From a virus, in IMG/VR virus record IMGVR_UViG_3300036820_000014, positions 1-64,000 of that record: a stretch of 64,000 bases of DNA, one strand, 5' to 3'. The position numbers were made by a program, and so were the translations under genes. The notes beneath the pieces are model-generated. The model saw only the letters and a program-made list of their open reading frames with translations. It was not told the origin of the DNA and did not search any database. Below are positions 22,583-30,788 of the stretch, one piece after another. How positions within the stretch are numbered: position 1 is the stretch's first letter; each line of letters opens with the position of its first letter.

Positions 22583-23148
22583 TGGAGCGTCTCGGGCTCC
22601 TTGCGCGCATCGAAGCTGACTCGCTCGGTCTGAGCCGAGTCCTCAGCCTGGATCGAATCGAGGATCGCTCCGACGTCGACCTGGTCGAATCCGATTCCTT
22701 CAAGCGAGCCGGCGTTCGCGTGGGTCTCGATGATGGCGGTCAGGTTCGGGACGTGCCATCCGCCTAACTCCACAAGTCGGTTGACCCCGACGAGCATGGC
22801 CCGTGCCTCGTCGTCATCGATGGAGGACCAGCCCTCGTAGACCGGAGCCATCCAGACTCCGTCCTCGTCTATCACGATCCCCTCAGGTAAGTCTTCGGCA
22901 GAGTCCGCCATCTCGGCCAGTAGCGCATCCGTGCGGCCGTGGCCTTCGGCTATCAGACCCGTGCGTCCGTCGATGACGATGGGAGAGATGAAGCCGAAGC
23001 GTCGGATCGATGCTCGAATCTCTGCGTCAGCGTGGAGCTTCGGGTTGTCCGGATTCGGCGGGAGGTCCGTGATCCGCCTATAGCCGAGGCTCCTGGGCGA
23101 GATCACCGCGTCGGGGACGGCCGCGTCGGGAGTTGCAAGATCTGTCAC
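22546..23148 (-). CDS. ParB-like protein with C-terminal zinc site
   Basis: 200 residues from GTG 23148. The ParB/sulfiredoxin core reads ITDLPPNPDNPKLH then FGFISPIVIDGRTGLIAEGHGRTDALL (about 60-86). The C-terminus ends ALQCPKCGTEWLKQ-like, with one CxxC. In phages such ParB-like proteins often sit beside DNA methylases, as here with the adenine methylase just downstream. Possible role in recognising the modification target. Confidence 0.78.
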   Translation of the reverse strand: MTDLATPDAAVPDAVISPRSLGYRRITDLPPNPDNPKLHADAEIRASIRRFGFISPIVIDGRTGLIAEGHGRTDALLAEMADSAEDLPEGIVIDEDGVWMAPVYEGWSSIDDDEARAMLVGVNRLVELGGWHVPNLTAIIETHANAGSLEGIGFDQVDVGAILDSIQAEDSAQTERVSFDARKEPETLQCPKCGTEWLKQ

Positions 23149-23158
23149 TGGCCGGATG

Positions 23159-23533
23159 TTACGGCCGGGCGAGCCATCCCGCTTCTCTTGCTTCGATCGG
23201 ATGCTGGTTATGGATCCAGTCATGGCACTCGAGGCAGATGTGCAAGAGGTTGGTCAGGAGATTCTTGCCCCCGTCAGAGACGGGAAGGACGTGATGGCGG
23301 TGCTCGCCCCAGTAGTGGCACTTGGCCGAGACGAGGATCTCGCACACACCGTGCGACCTCTCGAGCAACGCCGGCGTGATGGCGTCCAACTCGTCGAGGA
23401 AGGCCCGTTTCTCCGGACTGATCCGACGCAGCCCTTTCCGACGCGGCCGAAGCGGAGCGCGCTTTAAGCGGGTTTCCGAACGCTTCATCTCGGTCCGTTT
23501 CATCTGAACCGGATGCCGGCTTTCACCGCTCAT
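23159..23533 (-). CDS. HNH endonuclease
   Basis: 124 residues. HNH core: HRHHVLPVSDGGKNLLTNLLH (the first H and N/H residues) with the zinc pairs C-x-n-C (CEILVSAKC, about 64) and ICLECHDWIHNQH (about 98). The N-terminal 40 residues are strongly basic, useful for DNA binding. The ATG overlaps the upstream stop by 11 nt. It may act in packaging or as a homing enzyme. Confidence 0.85.
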   Translation of the reverse strand: MSGESRHPVQMKRTEMKRSETRLKRAPLRPRRKGLRRISPEKRAFLDELDAITPALLERSHGVCEILVSAKCHYWGEHRHHVLPVSDGGKNLLTNLLHICLECHDWIHNQHPIEAREAGWLARP

Positions 23534-23732
23534 CTTTCCGTGGCCACTCAGCGAGGACCTGAGGTGTTCCCTTCACGTACTCCCGGTGCTTGCCGCTGTG
23601 AGCTGGCGGACGGTTGCAGACCGGATCACGCTCGAGTTTCCACCGGGTCATCTCGACTCGCTGGTCCCAGGTCGGGGTCTCGCCGCATAGGTGTGCCGCT
23701 ACGACTGGCGGTGTGCCGCGTCGAGGACTCAC
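23523..23732 (-). CDS. Small CxxPAxHSGxH-type protein
   Basis: 69 residues from a GTG overlapping the upstream stop. CGETPTWDQRVEMTRW then VCNRPPAHSGKHREY, a short Cys/His motif (C-x-n-PxxH-SGxH) common in actinophage proteins and probably a metal site. Function unknown. Confidence 0.55.
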   Translation of the reverse strand: MSPRRGTPPVVAAHLCGETPTWDQRVEMTRWKLERDPVCNRPPAHSGKHREYVKGTPQVLAEWPRKDER

Positions 23733-23983
23733 GCCGGTGCGAGATGGCCAAGCGAGCGACGGAACTGACCGCGGCGCCTGCGTCTCTGGTTCTCCATGAT
23801 CCCTTCGAACCCGGTCCCGCAAGCCGGACAGAGATCATGGACCAGGCCATCCCACTCACGACGGGCCCAGCCTTTTCTCTGGGCTCGGTGCCGGGCGTCT
23901 CCGATGGTCAGCACCGTGTCGCCGACCGCTATGTCGATGCGGTTCCGACAGAGGTCGCAACGGATGGTGATGAGGGCGATCAC
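23729..23983 (-). CDS. Zinc-ribbon protein
   Basis: 84 residues. IRCDLCRNRIDI (about 8) and LCPACGTGFEG (about 51) form the ribbon; the end is basic (NQRRRRRGQFRRSL), suggesting nucleic-acid contact. GTGA overlap at both ends. Function unknown. Confidence 0.62.
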   Translation of the reverse strand: MIALITIRCDLCRNRIDIAVGDTVLTIGDARHRAQRKGWARREWDGLVHDLCPACGTGFEGIMENQRRRRRGQFRRSLGHLAPA

Positions 23984-24201
23984 TCAGATGACTCCTTTGC
24001 CGCGTCTAGGGCGATGCCCTGGACGACTTCTGAATCGACGAAGTTCACGACCAGGCCACCGCGGTAGCCGACCATTGCCGCCAGAAGCCAGCGAGGAAGG
24101 CCGCAGAGCATGACGATCGCTCGCTCCGGATCATCACGGACGAGGGTCGTGTACTCGGTGGAGGCTCGGATGGCAGCGAGATTGTCAGGACTGAGATCCA
24201 C
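23980..24201 (-). CDS. Hypothetical protein, first gene after an operator site
   Basis: 73 residues starting GTG with GAAGAGGTG upstream. The sequence has a helical N-terminus (NLAAIRASTEYTTLV) and strand-like LLAAMVGYRGGLVVNF. It directly follows the 17-bp dyad at 24218..24234, so it probably heads a transcription unit. Function unknown. Confidence 0.55.
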   Translation of the reverse strand: MDLSPDNLAAIRASTEYTTLVRDDPERAIVMLCGLPRWLLAAMVGYRGGLVVNFVDSEVVQGIALDAAKESSE

Positions 24202-24216
24202 CGCCGCACCTCTTCG

Positions 24217-24234
24217 ACTATAGCCACGCTTTAG
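24217..24234 (-). promoter_or_regulatory. Operator-like dyad, site E, with -10-like TATAGT
   Basis: The plus strand reads CTATAG-CCACG-CTTTAG (24218..24234), matching CTAWAR-N5-YTWTAG. Read on the minus strand, TATAGT (24222..24217) would be the -10 box. It is the weakest of five sites because no -35 is seen and the start codon is only about 16 nt away. Confidence 0.45.
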
Positions 24235-24298
24235 CCAAGCGGCTCGTTGGCACCCGCTCGAAGAGTACGCGGGACCGACCCTGGGATGGCGGTCCTTT

Positions 24299-24484
24299 TC
24301 ACCGCCTCGGTCCGGCGTACCAACGACGAATCTCCTCCTGGTCGCGCGTCAGCCCTTCGACCTCATCTACAGCCTGCATCGTGGCGAACACGATGAAGTC
24401 AGCCATGCTGGTCTGCAACCCAGCGCAGACGGTCTTGATGCGTGTTATCTGAGACGGCGAGAACTGGACATCTCGATTGCCCAA
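24299..24484 (-). CDS. Small ribbon-helix-helix-like protein
   Basis: 61 residues from a TTG start preceded by GAGGACTAGGA. VQFSPSQITRIKTVCAGLQTS and MADFIVFATMQAVDEVEGL suggest strand-helix-helix, as in Arc/CopG DNA-binding proteins. It follows the next gene upstream by about 14 nt. Confidence 0.48.
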   Translation of the reverse strand: MGNRDVQFSPSQITRIKTVCAGLQTSMADFIVFATMQAVDEVEGLTRDQEEIRRWYAGPRR

Positions 24485-24497
24485 GTCCTAGTCCTCG

Positions 24498-24926
24498 TCA
24501 CCATCGTCGTCGTTCAGGGTCATCTTCCTCGCCGACTGGGTCGACCCCTACCAACCTGAACTGGCCTTTCGCTTCTTGCGTATCGCGCTCGCGCTTGTCT
24601 GCCACCTTGCCAACCATCTTGTCGAGCCGCGTGCCGGTGTCTTTGCGATCATCGATCATCACGATCACCGCATCAAACTCCTCGATCTGATGTATTCCAA
24701 GCAGCAAGCCGTCCTCTTTCGAGTAGACGTTGGCATAGCTGGTCTTGCGCTGGCGGATCCGCATCAGACAGTCCTCGTAGCCGTCTGTCTGGAAGACGTG
24801 CGGTGCTATGTCCACCGAGTCCTCCAGCCCGTTGCCCGTCTTCTTGATGACGATCGACTGGCCGAGAATCGGTAGCCCGTTGTGCTCGCCGAGGTCGTTG
24901 TCTTCGTCAGTGTTTGCCACGGTCAT
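24498..24926 (-). CDS. Hypothetical replication-region protein
   Basis: 142 residues from an ATG preceded by AGAGAGGAACC. Middle part: GQSIVIKKTGNGLEDSVDIA and FDAVIVMIDDRKDTG; the ends are acidic. It does not match a family I know. It sits beside the methyltransferase genes and may be a DNA-binding adaptor. Confidence 0.5.
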   Translation of the reverse strand: MTVANTDEDNDLGEHNGLPILGQSIVIKKTGNGLEDSVDIAPHVFQTDGYEDCLMRIRQRKTSYANVYSKEDGLLLGIHQIEEFDAVIVMIDDRKDTGTRLDKMVGKVADKRERDTQEAKGQFRLVGVDPVGEEDDPERRRW

Positions 24927-26644
24927 TTGGTTCCTCTCTGTTGTTGGATCATGCGTCGGCCTATCCACTCTGCGACCGGAACGCAAACGGCATTGCCGAG
25001 CGTGCGGTATCGAGCTGAGTCGTTCAGAGTCGAGGTCCAGTCATCGGGGAATCCCTGGAGTCGTTCCACCTCCAGGGGCGTTAATCGTCGGACAGCGAGA
25101 CTCCCCTGTGCTGATTCGTTTTCACCGCTCGTGGATCGCCCCACCGCTTGAACCTCTGATAATGCTTGTCGCACAGGCCCAAGCCCTTCTGAGGCTTGCC
25201 ACATACCGTGCAAAGTGCACGTCCGCAATGCTCCTTCATGTGACAGGAACGACAAATACGTATCAAGTTGGTCGGCGAGTTGTTCAGGTGGTCGCCGTCC
25301 CGGTGGTGGACGTCCCTCGCTGAGGATCTCCCGCACTTCGAGCATGGTCCCGGTGGACAGATGGCCCGCGCTCGTCTGTGCGTTGTGGACCAGTTCGGGG
25401 TCTTGCTCAGGTATCGCCCAGTGAACCCCATCGCCATGCACTTCTGATGGCAGAACTTCCGGCGTTCGAAGTGGAACAAGGACTCCAAGACACCATTCGA
25501 CAAACGCTTCCTCTCCAACCTCTTCCCGCAGGACTCGCAGTACCGCTCCGGATCTGGCTTCCTCGGCATCGGCACGCGAATCACTGTAACCACCGGGTGA
25601 GGCTAGGACAGCAGTCGCGGTCCTAGCCGTGTGCCCGATCGCATCGAGGGTGTCGGTGCGGTCAGTCTCTTCCCATCGCTCGCAATCATCGGAGTCATGC
25701 GCCCGTTGCGCCTTGCGGTAGGCCACGACACGAACGCCTCGCTCGGTCGTCTTTGCTCCGTCGGTAGCCGAGATGGTCGGTGCCAGGTCGGTCGGAGTGG
25801 CCACCAGATCGGCTCCTTGCCCTGACTCTGGGTAGATCGAGAAGGCGACCAGGTGATGGGGTTCTTTTGCCTCATGGGCCGCAATTGGCGCGATCTGCTC
25901 CACCTCGTCCCACCATTCGTGGCCCGTCTCGGACGACACCGATACGCGCTCGTGCACGGCTACTCGGGCGCTGATGGCTGCTCCAGATTGGCCGACTGCT
26001 CCAGCGCTTGCCGCAAGCGTCCCGGCAACTCGCGACCCCGTCTCCCTGCTCGGCGGAGAATCCCCATCGCAGCTCTCGGGCTCAAAAAGTACCGAGAGTG
26101 CACCGGCTCTGTCTCCAAGACATCCGACAATGAAGACACGGCGGCGGCGCTGGGCCACTCCGAAGAATTGAGCGTCAAGCACCCGGTAGGCCCACCCATA
26201 CCCGAGTTCGGCCAGGGTTCCGAGAACCGTTGCCATGTCAGCTCCAGGACAGCATCCGGCACACTCGGCGTCATCGCATCCGGTGGGCTTGTGGCCCGAC
26301 GAAAGCAGTCCAGGGACGTTCTCGATGAGAACCCAACGGGGAGCAAGCGCCTCACTGACACGTACGAACTCGGTGAAAAGTCCGGATCGCTCGCCAGCCA
26401 GTCCCTTACGACGTCCAGCCACACTGACGTCTTGGCACGGGAATCCTCCGCAGAGAACATCGACTCTTGGGGCATCGGGACCTATCTCTTTCACATCATC
26501 GAAGCGGAGCATCTCCGGCCAGTGGAACTCCAGAACTTTGCGCGCGTCGGGATCGATCTCGCACTGCCAGGCACACGTCATCCCCGCTCGTTCGAGCCCC
26601 AGTCCTATGCCTTCGATCCCACTGAAGAGGGAACCGAATCTCAC
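24923..26644 (-). CDS. C5-cytosine DNA methyltransferase interrupted by an HNH frame
   Basis: 573 codons. The C5-methylase motifs appear in order: I (MRFGSLFSGIEGIGLG), IV with the catalytic Cys in GGFPCQDVSVAG (about 72), VI (LIENVPGLLSS), VIII (AQRRRRVFIVG), IX (RRLTPLEVERLQGFPDDW) and X (YRTLGNAV). Between VIII and IX lies about 170 codons unlike a target-recognition domain; this segment overlaps a second frame that encodes an HNH nuclease. Without it the enzyme would be about 400 residues, normal for phage members. Whether the long frame makes active enzyme, or the insert is removed as an intron, is not known. Confidence 0.85.
   Translation of the reverse strand: MRFGSLFSGIEGIGLGLERAGMTCAWQCEIDPDARKVLEFHWPEMLRFDDVKEIGPDAPRVDVLCGGFPCQDVSVAGRRKGLAGERSGLFTEFVRVSEALAPRWVLIENVPGLLSSGHKPTGCDDAECAGCCPGADMATVLGTLAELGYGWAYRVLDAQFFGVAQRRRRVFIVGCLGDRAGALSVLFEPESCDGDSPPSRETGSRVAGTLAASAGAVGQSGAAISARVAVHERVSVSSETGHEWWDEVEQIAPIAAHEAKEPHHLVAFSIYPESGQGADLVATPTDLAPTISATDGAKTTERGVRVVAYRKAQRAHDSDDCERWEETDRTDTLDAIGHTARTATAVLASPGGYSDSRADAEEARSGAVLRVLREEVGEEAFVEWCLGVLVPLRTPEVLPSEVHGDGVHWAIPEQDPELVHNAQTSAGHLSTGTMLEVREILSEGRPPPGRRPPEQLADQLDTYLSFLSHEGALRTCTLHGMWQASEGLGPVRQALSEVQAVGRSTSGENESAQGSLAVRRLTPLEVERLQGFPDDWTSTLNDSARYRTLGNAVCVPVAEWIGRRMIQQQRGTK
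25081..25569 (-). CDS. HNH endonuclease nested out of frame in the methyltransferase gene
   Basis: 162 residues from ATG 25569. It begins with basic sequence and CESCGKRLERKRL, has a second Cys pair (CHQKC, about 40), then the HNH core CSKCGRSSARDVHHRDGDHLNN and RICRSCHMKEH (about 75-112), and ends with CTVCGKPQKG and CDKHYQRF. The frame differs from that of the host methylase and its stop falls within the codons of motif IX (RRLTP). This is the layout of a homing-type endonuclease inserted in a conserved gene. Confidence 0.8.
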   Translation of the reverse strand: MPRKPDPERYCESCGKRLERKRLSNGVLESLFHFERRKFCHQKCMAMGFTGRYLSKTPNWSTTHRRARAICPPGPCSKCGRSSARDVHHRDGDHLNNSPTNLIRICRSCHMKEHCGRALCTVCGKPQKGLGLCDKHYQRFKRWGDPRAVKTNQHRGVSLSDD

Positions 26645-26874
26645 GCGTGGGCCCTGCCCCTGCAGGTGGCGAAGTGAGCGAAGCGACGTGGGCCTTCATG
26701 GACCTCGTCCTTTTTCAGGATCCTCACCATTGGCACATCGGAGTCTGGATCGATCATCACGACCTTGGCCTTGTCGCCTTTGTCTGGCCACGGGTTGACG
26801 GGCATGCGCTTGCCCTTCTCAGTCACACACCACACGATCGCCACGCCGCAACGATTGCATTTGGTTGTCTTCAC
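26641..26874 (-). CDS. Zinc-ribbon protein
   Basis: 77 residues. MKTTKCNRCGVAIVW, then KRMPVNPWPDK and a late CRGRAH, a one-site zinc fold found beside many phage replication genes. The end overlaps the methyltransferase GTG (GTGA). Function unknown. Confidence 0.65.
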   Translation of the reverse strand: MKTTKCNRCGVAIVWCVTEKGKRMPVNPWPDKGDKAKVVMIDPDSDVPMVRILKKDEVHEGPRRFAHFATCRGRAHA

Positions 26875-28193
26875 GCCGTCTCCTCCTCTACGCCACGTCC
26901 TAACTCGAGCAACCGGCCTGCGGGAGACGCTGGCGTCGTGTCCTCGACAGACAGGAACATCCCAACCCGCTCGCGTGCCAGGTCGGCGTTCCGCCCATCG
27001 ATGTCAATCCCCACGGCGGTACGACCGTGACCAGTGGCCACCATGAGCGTCGTGCCACTGCCGGCGAATGGATCCAAGACGCACCCAGGGCGGTAGTCGT
27101 CGTGAGAGCAGGCTGTCCAACCGAGGGTGGTGGCGACTCGGTCCATGGTTGGCTTTCCAGCTGCACCCGTTCCGTTCGTGCGTCCATCGGGTTCTTTCAG
27201 GTCACGTCGCTGCCCAGTGGTCCCACCTGACCCGCGGACGTAAGAGACATCGACCATCCGCCTCGACGGCTCCCCACACACCCGACAAACACGTTCCGGG
27301 CACATCGACTTGATAAAGGGCACACACAGGTCGGCCGGCCAGGTCGCATAGTGCGATCCCTTGTAGGGCGATGTCGGGATCACCAGGTAGGACGGGAACT
27401 CCTGGTCTTCGTCCATCTCGATCCAGTCGAGGGGTGGCGCGCCCGCCTCGTTGATCGGTGAATTGCGAAATCGCTCTCCCTTGTCGTTCAGCGACACGTC
27501 CTTGCGCTCGTGGCGGTTGTCATCGGGGAACTTGTGCGGCGTCCGCACCGCGTCCTGGTCGTAGTAACGCGTCCGGCTCTTGCACGCCACGGTCAGATAG
27601 CTCGTAGCGGGTCTGAACTTGTCCCCCAGCGCGCCGACGGGTGGGTTCGGACGATTCCACGCCACCAGATTCCTGATGCGCCAGGGGTCGATGGTGCGCT
27701 CTGGACGGAGCAGGTTGCGCCCGTAGGCGAGCGACCAGGCGAAGAGGGTGGGGATGCCGGTGAGGGACTTGTCAAGGGGCCAGCCGAGGCGAGCCTTCGT
27801 CATTCGCCCCGGGCCCGTGCGCTCCATCGTGGACTCGACGCGGCGGGCATAGGCGCTGCCCGTGAACGCGGGCTGAGCGGCTCGCAGGCCGTTGTCGGTG
27901 TAGTCCCCGCCCGCCCCGCCGCTTCCGCTGTAGGTGTCGCCGAGCTCGAACACCAGCGAACCGTGCGGCGCGAGCACGCGGTCACAGGCCTCCACCACGT
28001 CGAGCAAGTCGTCGAGGAAGCCAGCCGGCGTCGGCTCCGATCCGATCTCCTTGGATTTCTCGGGATGATCGGGTGGTAGGTAACTCCGCAGAGCAAGAAA
28101 CGGAGGAGAACTCAGTATCAGGTCGACGGATTCGTCTGGCAACGAAGCCAGGCCATCGAGGACGTCGCCGACGATGAACCGCGCGGTGCTCAC
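26871..28193 (-). CDS. DNA methyltransferase, beta class (N4-cytosine or N6-adenine)
   Basis: 440 residues. Motif IV comes first, VDLILSSPPFLALRSYL (about 22-38), and motif I late, VLDPFAGSGTTLMVA (about 367-381), which is the beta order. SPPF favours N4-cytosine but N6-adenine is possible. CRVCGEP (about 303) adds a zinc-like site. Start is GTG, coupled by GTGA to the HerA-like gene. It is one of three DNA-modifying enzymes in this operon. Confidence 0.85.
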   Translation of the reverse strand: MSTARFIVGDVLDGLASLPDESVDLILSSPPFLALRSYLPPDHPEKSKEIGSEPTPAGFLDDLLDVVEACDRVLAPHGSLVFELGDTYSGSGGAGGDYTDNGLRAAQPAFTGSAYARRVESTMERTGPGRMTKARLGWPLDKSLTGIPTLFAWSLAYGRNLLRPERTIDPWRIRNLVAWNRPNPPVGALGDKFRPATSYLTVACKSRTRYYDQDAVRTPHKFPDDNRHERKDVSLNDKGERFRNSPINEAGAPPLDWIEMDEDQEFPSYLVIPTSPYKGSHYATWPADLCVPFIKSMCPERVCRVCGEPSRRMVDVSYVRGSGGTTGQRRDLKEPDGRTNGTGAAGKPTMDRVATTLGWTACSHDDYRPGCVLDPFAGSGTTLMVATGHGRTAVGIDIDGRNADLARERVGMFLSVEDTTPASPAGRLLELGRGVEEETA

Positions 28194-29971
28194 CCAGCAT
28201 CCAAGAACAAGACATCGCAGGCCACCACATAGCCCTTGTCGGGATAGTCGATGAGACCCAGGGTCCTCAGACGGCCGAGGATGTTTCCGAAGGTGCCTCC
28301 GATATTGGGTCCGACCGAGTACCCCGCGATCTCGCCGGCGTGCTGCTTGGTGAGTGCGTCAGGGTAGGCCGCGATGATCCCCGAGAGCACCCGGCCTTCC
28401 GGATCGGTGAGCTTAGAGAGGACCTCACCCTGCAACCCCTCGCTCGTGCGCTCGATGTCCGGCGCGACAGCGAGATGGCGCCCCTCGTCCGTGAGCCGCA
28501 CCCGTCCGGATACCGGATAGTCGAGGAGCCCAGCGCCTCGAAGCTGACCCAGGAGATTGCCGAACGTGCCGCCCACACTCTTTCCGACCCGATAGCCGGC
28601 GATGAAACCCGTCTGGATCTTCGTGGGTTGATCGAACCCGACCTCGCGGAGCCAGGCGAGGGCATCCAAGATCCTGTGCTGCGGCTTGGTGAGGTTGTAG
28701 AGGTCGGTACCGGAGACGGGCTTAGGCGCTCTGACGGAGTCGTGGTCAGAGCCGTGGCGCACCGATTCGCCGCGCGCCTTGGCGGGAGTGGCCACGCGCT
28801 GGTTGAGTTTGCGCTCGAACTCGATCACATTGCCGCGCTGAGTCGTCTCCCATCTCAGTCGCTCCTGGACCTCGCCGAGTAACCCGCTCCAAGGCTCAAG
28901 CGCTTCTTCGAGCCGGATGACAAGCGATTCATCGATGACTGGAACCTCTATGCGCTCGATGATGCGCTCGGGCTCGGGTAGGACGATCGTTCCAGCCTTG
29001 ACCAACTCGGCTGTGAGCTCGGCGATGCGGCGCTTGAGCTCCTTCGGGTCATCGGCCTTGGCGCGCTCGATCGTGTCGGCCATCTGTTCCTTGATCGCAG
29101 CCAGGTCGACGTCGGCCAGCTTCACTGGCGGACGAGTGGCCTTCCTGCCGACGAGTGGCGTCGCACCCGAGTCGAAGGTACGCCGCCGGCGGAAGCGGAC
29201 CCGATCGATCGCCTTCAGCCAGCTCGGCGAGATTACGAAGGACTCTCCGTCGTCCAGCGTCGGCAGCTCGCGGACGAGGTCGGCACCGCTCGCGTGGTAG
29301 TCACACCATCCGAGGATCTTCTTGCGGTCAGGAGGCCCGGTCGTCCGCATGGCAAAGAGCGTGCCCACCTGAGTGAGCACGTCGTTGTTGAGCGATGCTG
29401 ACCGTTGGGTTATTAGCGTGGCTCCGATGCCTCGGAATCGGCCACGCTTGACGATCTGCTCAAACGCTCCGACGACCTCGGCCGCTTCGCCTCGGACCAT
29501 CTGAGGGATGTACTCGTCGGCCTCTTCGCAGAACAGGTGAAGCGGTTCGCGGTTGAACCGGTAGAGCCGCTTGGCGAAGTCCCGGAGGAACCGGCGCTGG
29601 TCGGCTCTCGTCATCTCCGACACATCGAGCACGCACGTGAGACGGTGCTCTACGACAAGATCGGCGATGAGGTTGCCAGATGACGGCTCGAGCGGGACGT
29701 CGCCGTGCAGGCCGCCGAACACGACGATCGACAGGCCAGCCCCAGAGCCATCGCCCGATGACCTGAGGCCCCACCAATCACCCTTCGGATCCACCGCCAC
29801 CCAGGGAAGCTCATGGTCGTACATCTCCTCAGCGAGGACAGCGGCGGCGTTCGACTTGCCGGCACCTTTCACCGCCAAGATCCCGAAGGTCTCGGTCACT
29901 CCTTGCAGCGGGATCTTGAACGTCGCGCCAGCTTCGGACTTACCGAGATGGAGGTACTGGTCCCTACTCAC
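28190..29971 (-). CDS. HerA-like ATPase with two C-terminal winged-helix domains
   Basis: 593 residues. The N-terminal HerA/FtsK-type ATPase has Walker A VKGAGKSN (34-41), GDWWG (about 64), Walker B LHLFCEEADEY (about 144-154), sensor-like TLITQRSASLNND and an Arg-containing PPDRKKI. A coiled-coil linker (about 290-390) leads to two similar winged-helix repeats: LTKPQHRILDAL... (about 427-505) and LTDPEGRVLSG... (521-593), which share IGGTFGNILGRLR-like sequence. Likely a hexameric DNA motor. No NurA partner is seen; the VRR-NUC at 20506 is one candidate. Confidence 0.85.
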   Translation of the reverse strand: MSRDQYLHLGKSEAGATFKIPLQGVTETFGILAVKGAGKSNAAAVLAEEMYDHELPWVAVDPKGDWWGLRSSGDGSGAGLSIVVFGGLHGDVPLEPSSGNLIADLVVEHRLTCVLDVSEMTRADQRRFLRDFAKRLYRFNREPLHLFCEEADEYIPQMVRGEAAEVVGAFEQIVKRGRFRGIGATLITQRSASLNNDVLTQVGTLFAMRTTGPPDRKKILGWCDYHASGADLVRELPTLDDGESFVISPSWLKAIDRVRFRRRRTFDSGATPLVGRKATRPPVKLADVDLAAIKEQMADTIERAKADDPKELKRRIAELTAELVKAGTIVLPEPERIIERIEVPVIDESLVIRLEEALEPWSGLLGEVQERLRWETTQRGNVIEFERKLNQRVATPAKARGESVRHGSDHDSVRAPKPVSGTDLYNLTKPQHRILDALAWLREVGFDQPTKIQTGFIAGYRVGKSVGGTFGNLLGQLRGAGLLDYPVSGRVRLTDEGRHLAVAPDIERTSEGLQGEVLSKLTDPEGRVLSGIIAAYPDALTKQHAGEIAGYSVGPNIGGTFGNILGRLRTLGLIDYPDKGYVVACDVLFLDAG

Positions 29972-30237
29972 TTGCGTCTCCCCTTCGGTTGGCTAGCCGC
30001 CTGGCACCGCGGGTGCGTGCAGATGGCCTTGTCGTGGTCGATCTTCATATGGCCACCTGACCAGTAGTCCCAGTCCCCCGGCTTGCATATCTGGCACGGT
30101 CGTTCGAATGCATAGCCACGACCGTCTGTGGTCCGGACGGTTCCGACCGGGATCTCATCAGTCCCACCGCACTCGGGACACGGCCCGGGCGGATCCATGC
30201 CCGAGGTGAGGATGAGCGGCGCTCCGTCGTCGGTCAC
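29968..30237 (-). CDS. Zinc-ribbon protein
   Basis: 89 residues. CPECGGTDEIP (about 20) and CQICKPGDW (about 48) make a zinc ribbon; ICTHPRCQAAS adds a further Cys/His pair; the tail is basic. It is coupled by GTGA to both neighbours in the replication operon. Function unknown. Confidence 0.65.
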   Translation of the reverse strand: MTDDGAPLILTSGMDPPGPCPECGGTDEIPVGTVRTTDGRGYAFERPCQICKPGDWDYWSGGHMKIDHDKAICTHPRCQAASQPKGRRK

Positions 30238-30788
30238 GGTGCCCTTCCCAGCGCCAGGAACTCGTCAGCTCGCCCTAGAGCCCCACACTTGTCGAGATAG
30301 GTCGCCAGGGCTGGTGGAACCGTCTGGCCCGCCACGCGGTGCCTCGCCGAGCTGGACCCGTAGACCTTGGCGAACTGGCCGCGCAGGACACCGGGCTCGG
30401 TCGAGTTACAAATCTCCTCCCAGCCGAGAGCGGACACGGCCGAGGCGATAGCCGGGTGCGACCACTCAGGAGTGGCGTACCGACCGACCGAGCGGACCTT
30501 GTCGAGCATCTCGGTCATGGCCTCGTCGACATCGGGGATCCTCGGCGCATCGATTGCCATCGCTTGGATGCTTTGAGCCTGCTCGCGTACCTTGCCCGGC
30601 GCCGGTGGGAACTCACGGTAGGCCAGGCTGGCAAGAGCGGCCTGGACCAGGTCGGCGTCGAGATCCCCGAGCACGTCGCGCCAGACCTTGAGCCGGACCT
30701 CCTGGAGGAACTGATGTTCCGGAATCCGGAAGGCGGTCCAGGTCTCCTCGCACCAGAGCCACGCGAGTTGGATCTCGCCGTCGGTCAC
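30234..30788 (-). CDS. Putative helicase loader / replisome protein
   Basis: 184 residues from a GTG in a GTGA overlap. The N-terminal part (LVQAALASLAYREFPPAPGKVREQ, about 40-62) has the FPPAPGxV pattern seen in phage proteins that recruit the replicative helicase; the rest is helical. Its position directly after the replication initiator supports this role. Confidence 0.6.
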   Translation of the reverse strand: MTDGEIQLAWLWCEETWTAFRIPEHQFLQEVRLKVWRDVLGDLDADLVQAALASLAYREFPPAPGKVREQAQSIQAMAIDAPRIPDVDEAMTEMLDKVRSVGRYATPEWSHPAIASAVSALGWEEICNSTEPGVLRGQFAKVYGSSSARHRVAGQTVPPALATYLDKCGALGRADEFLALGRAP

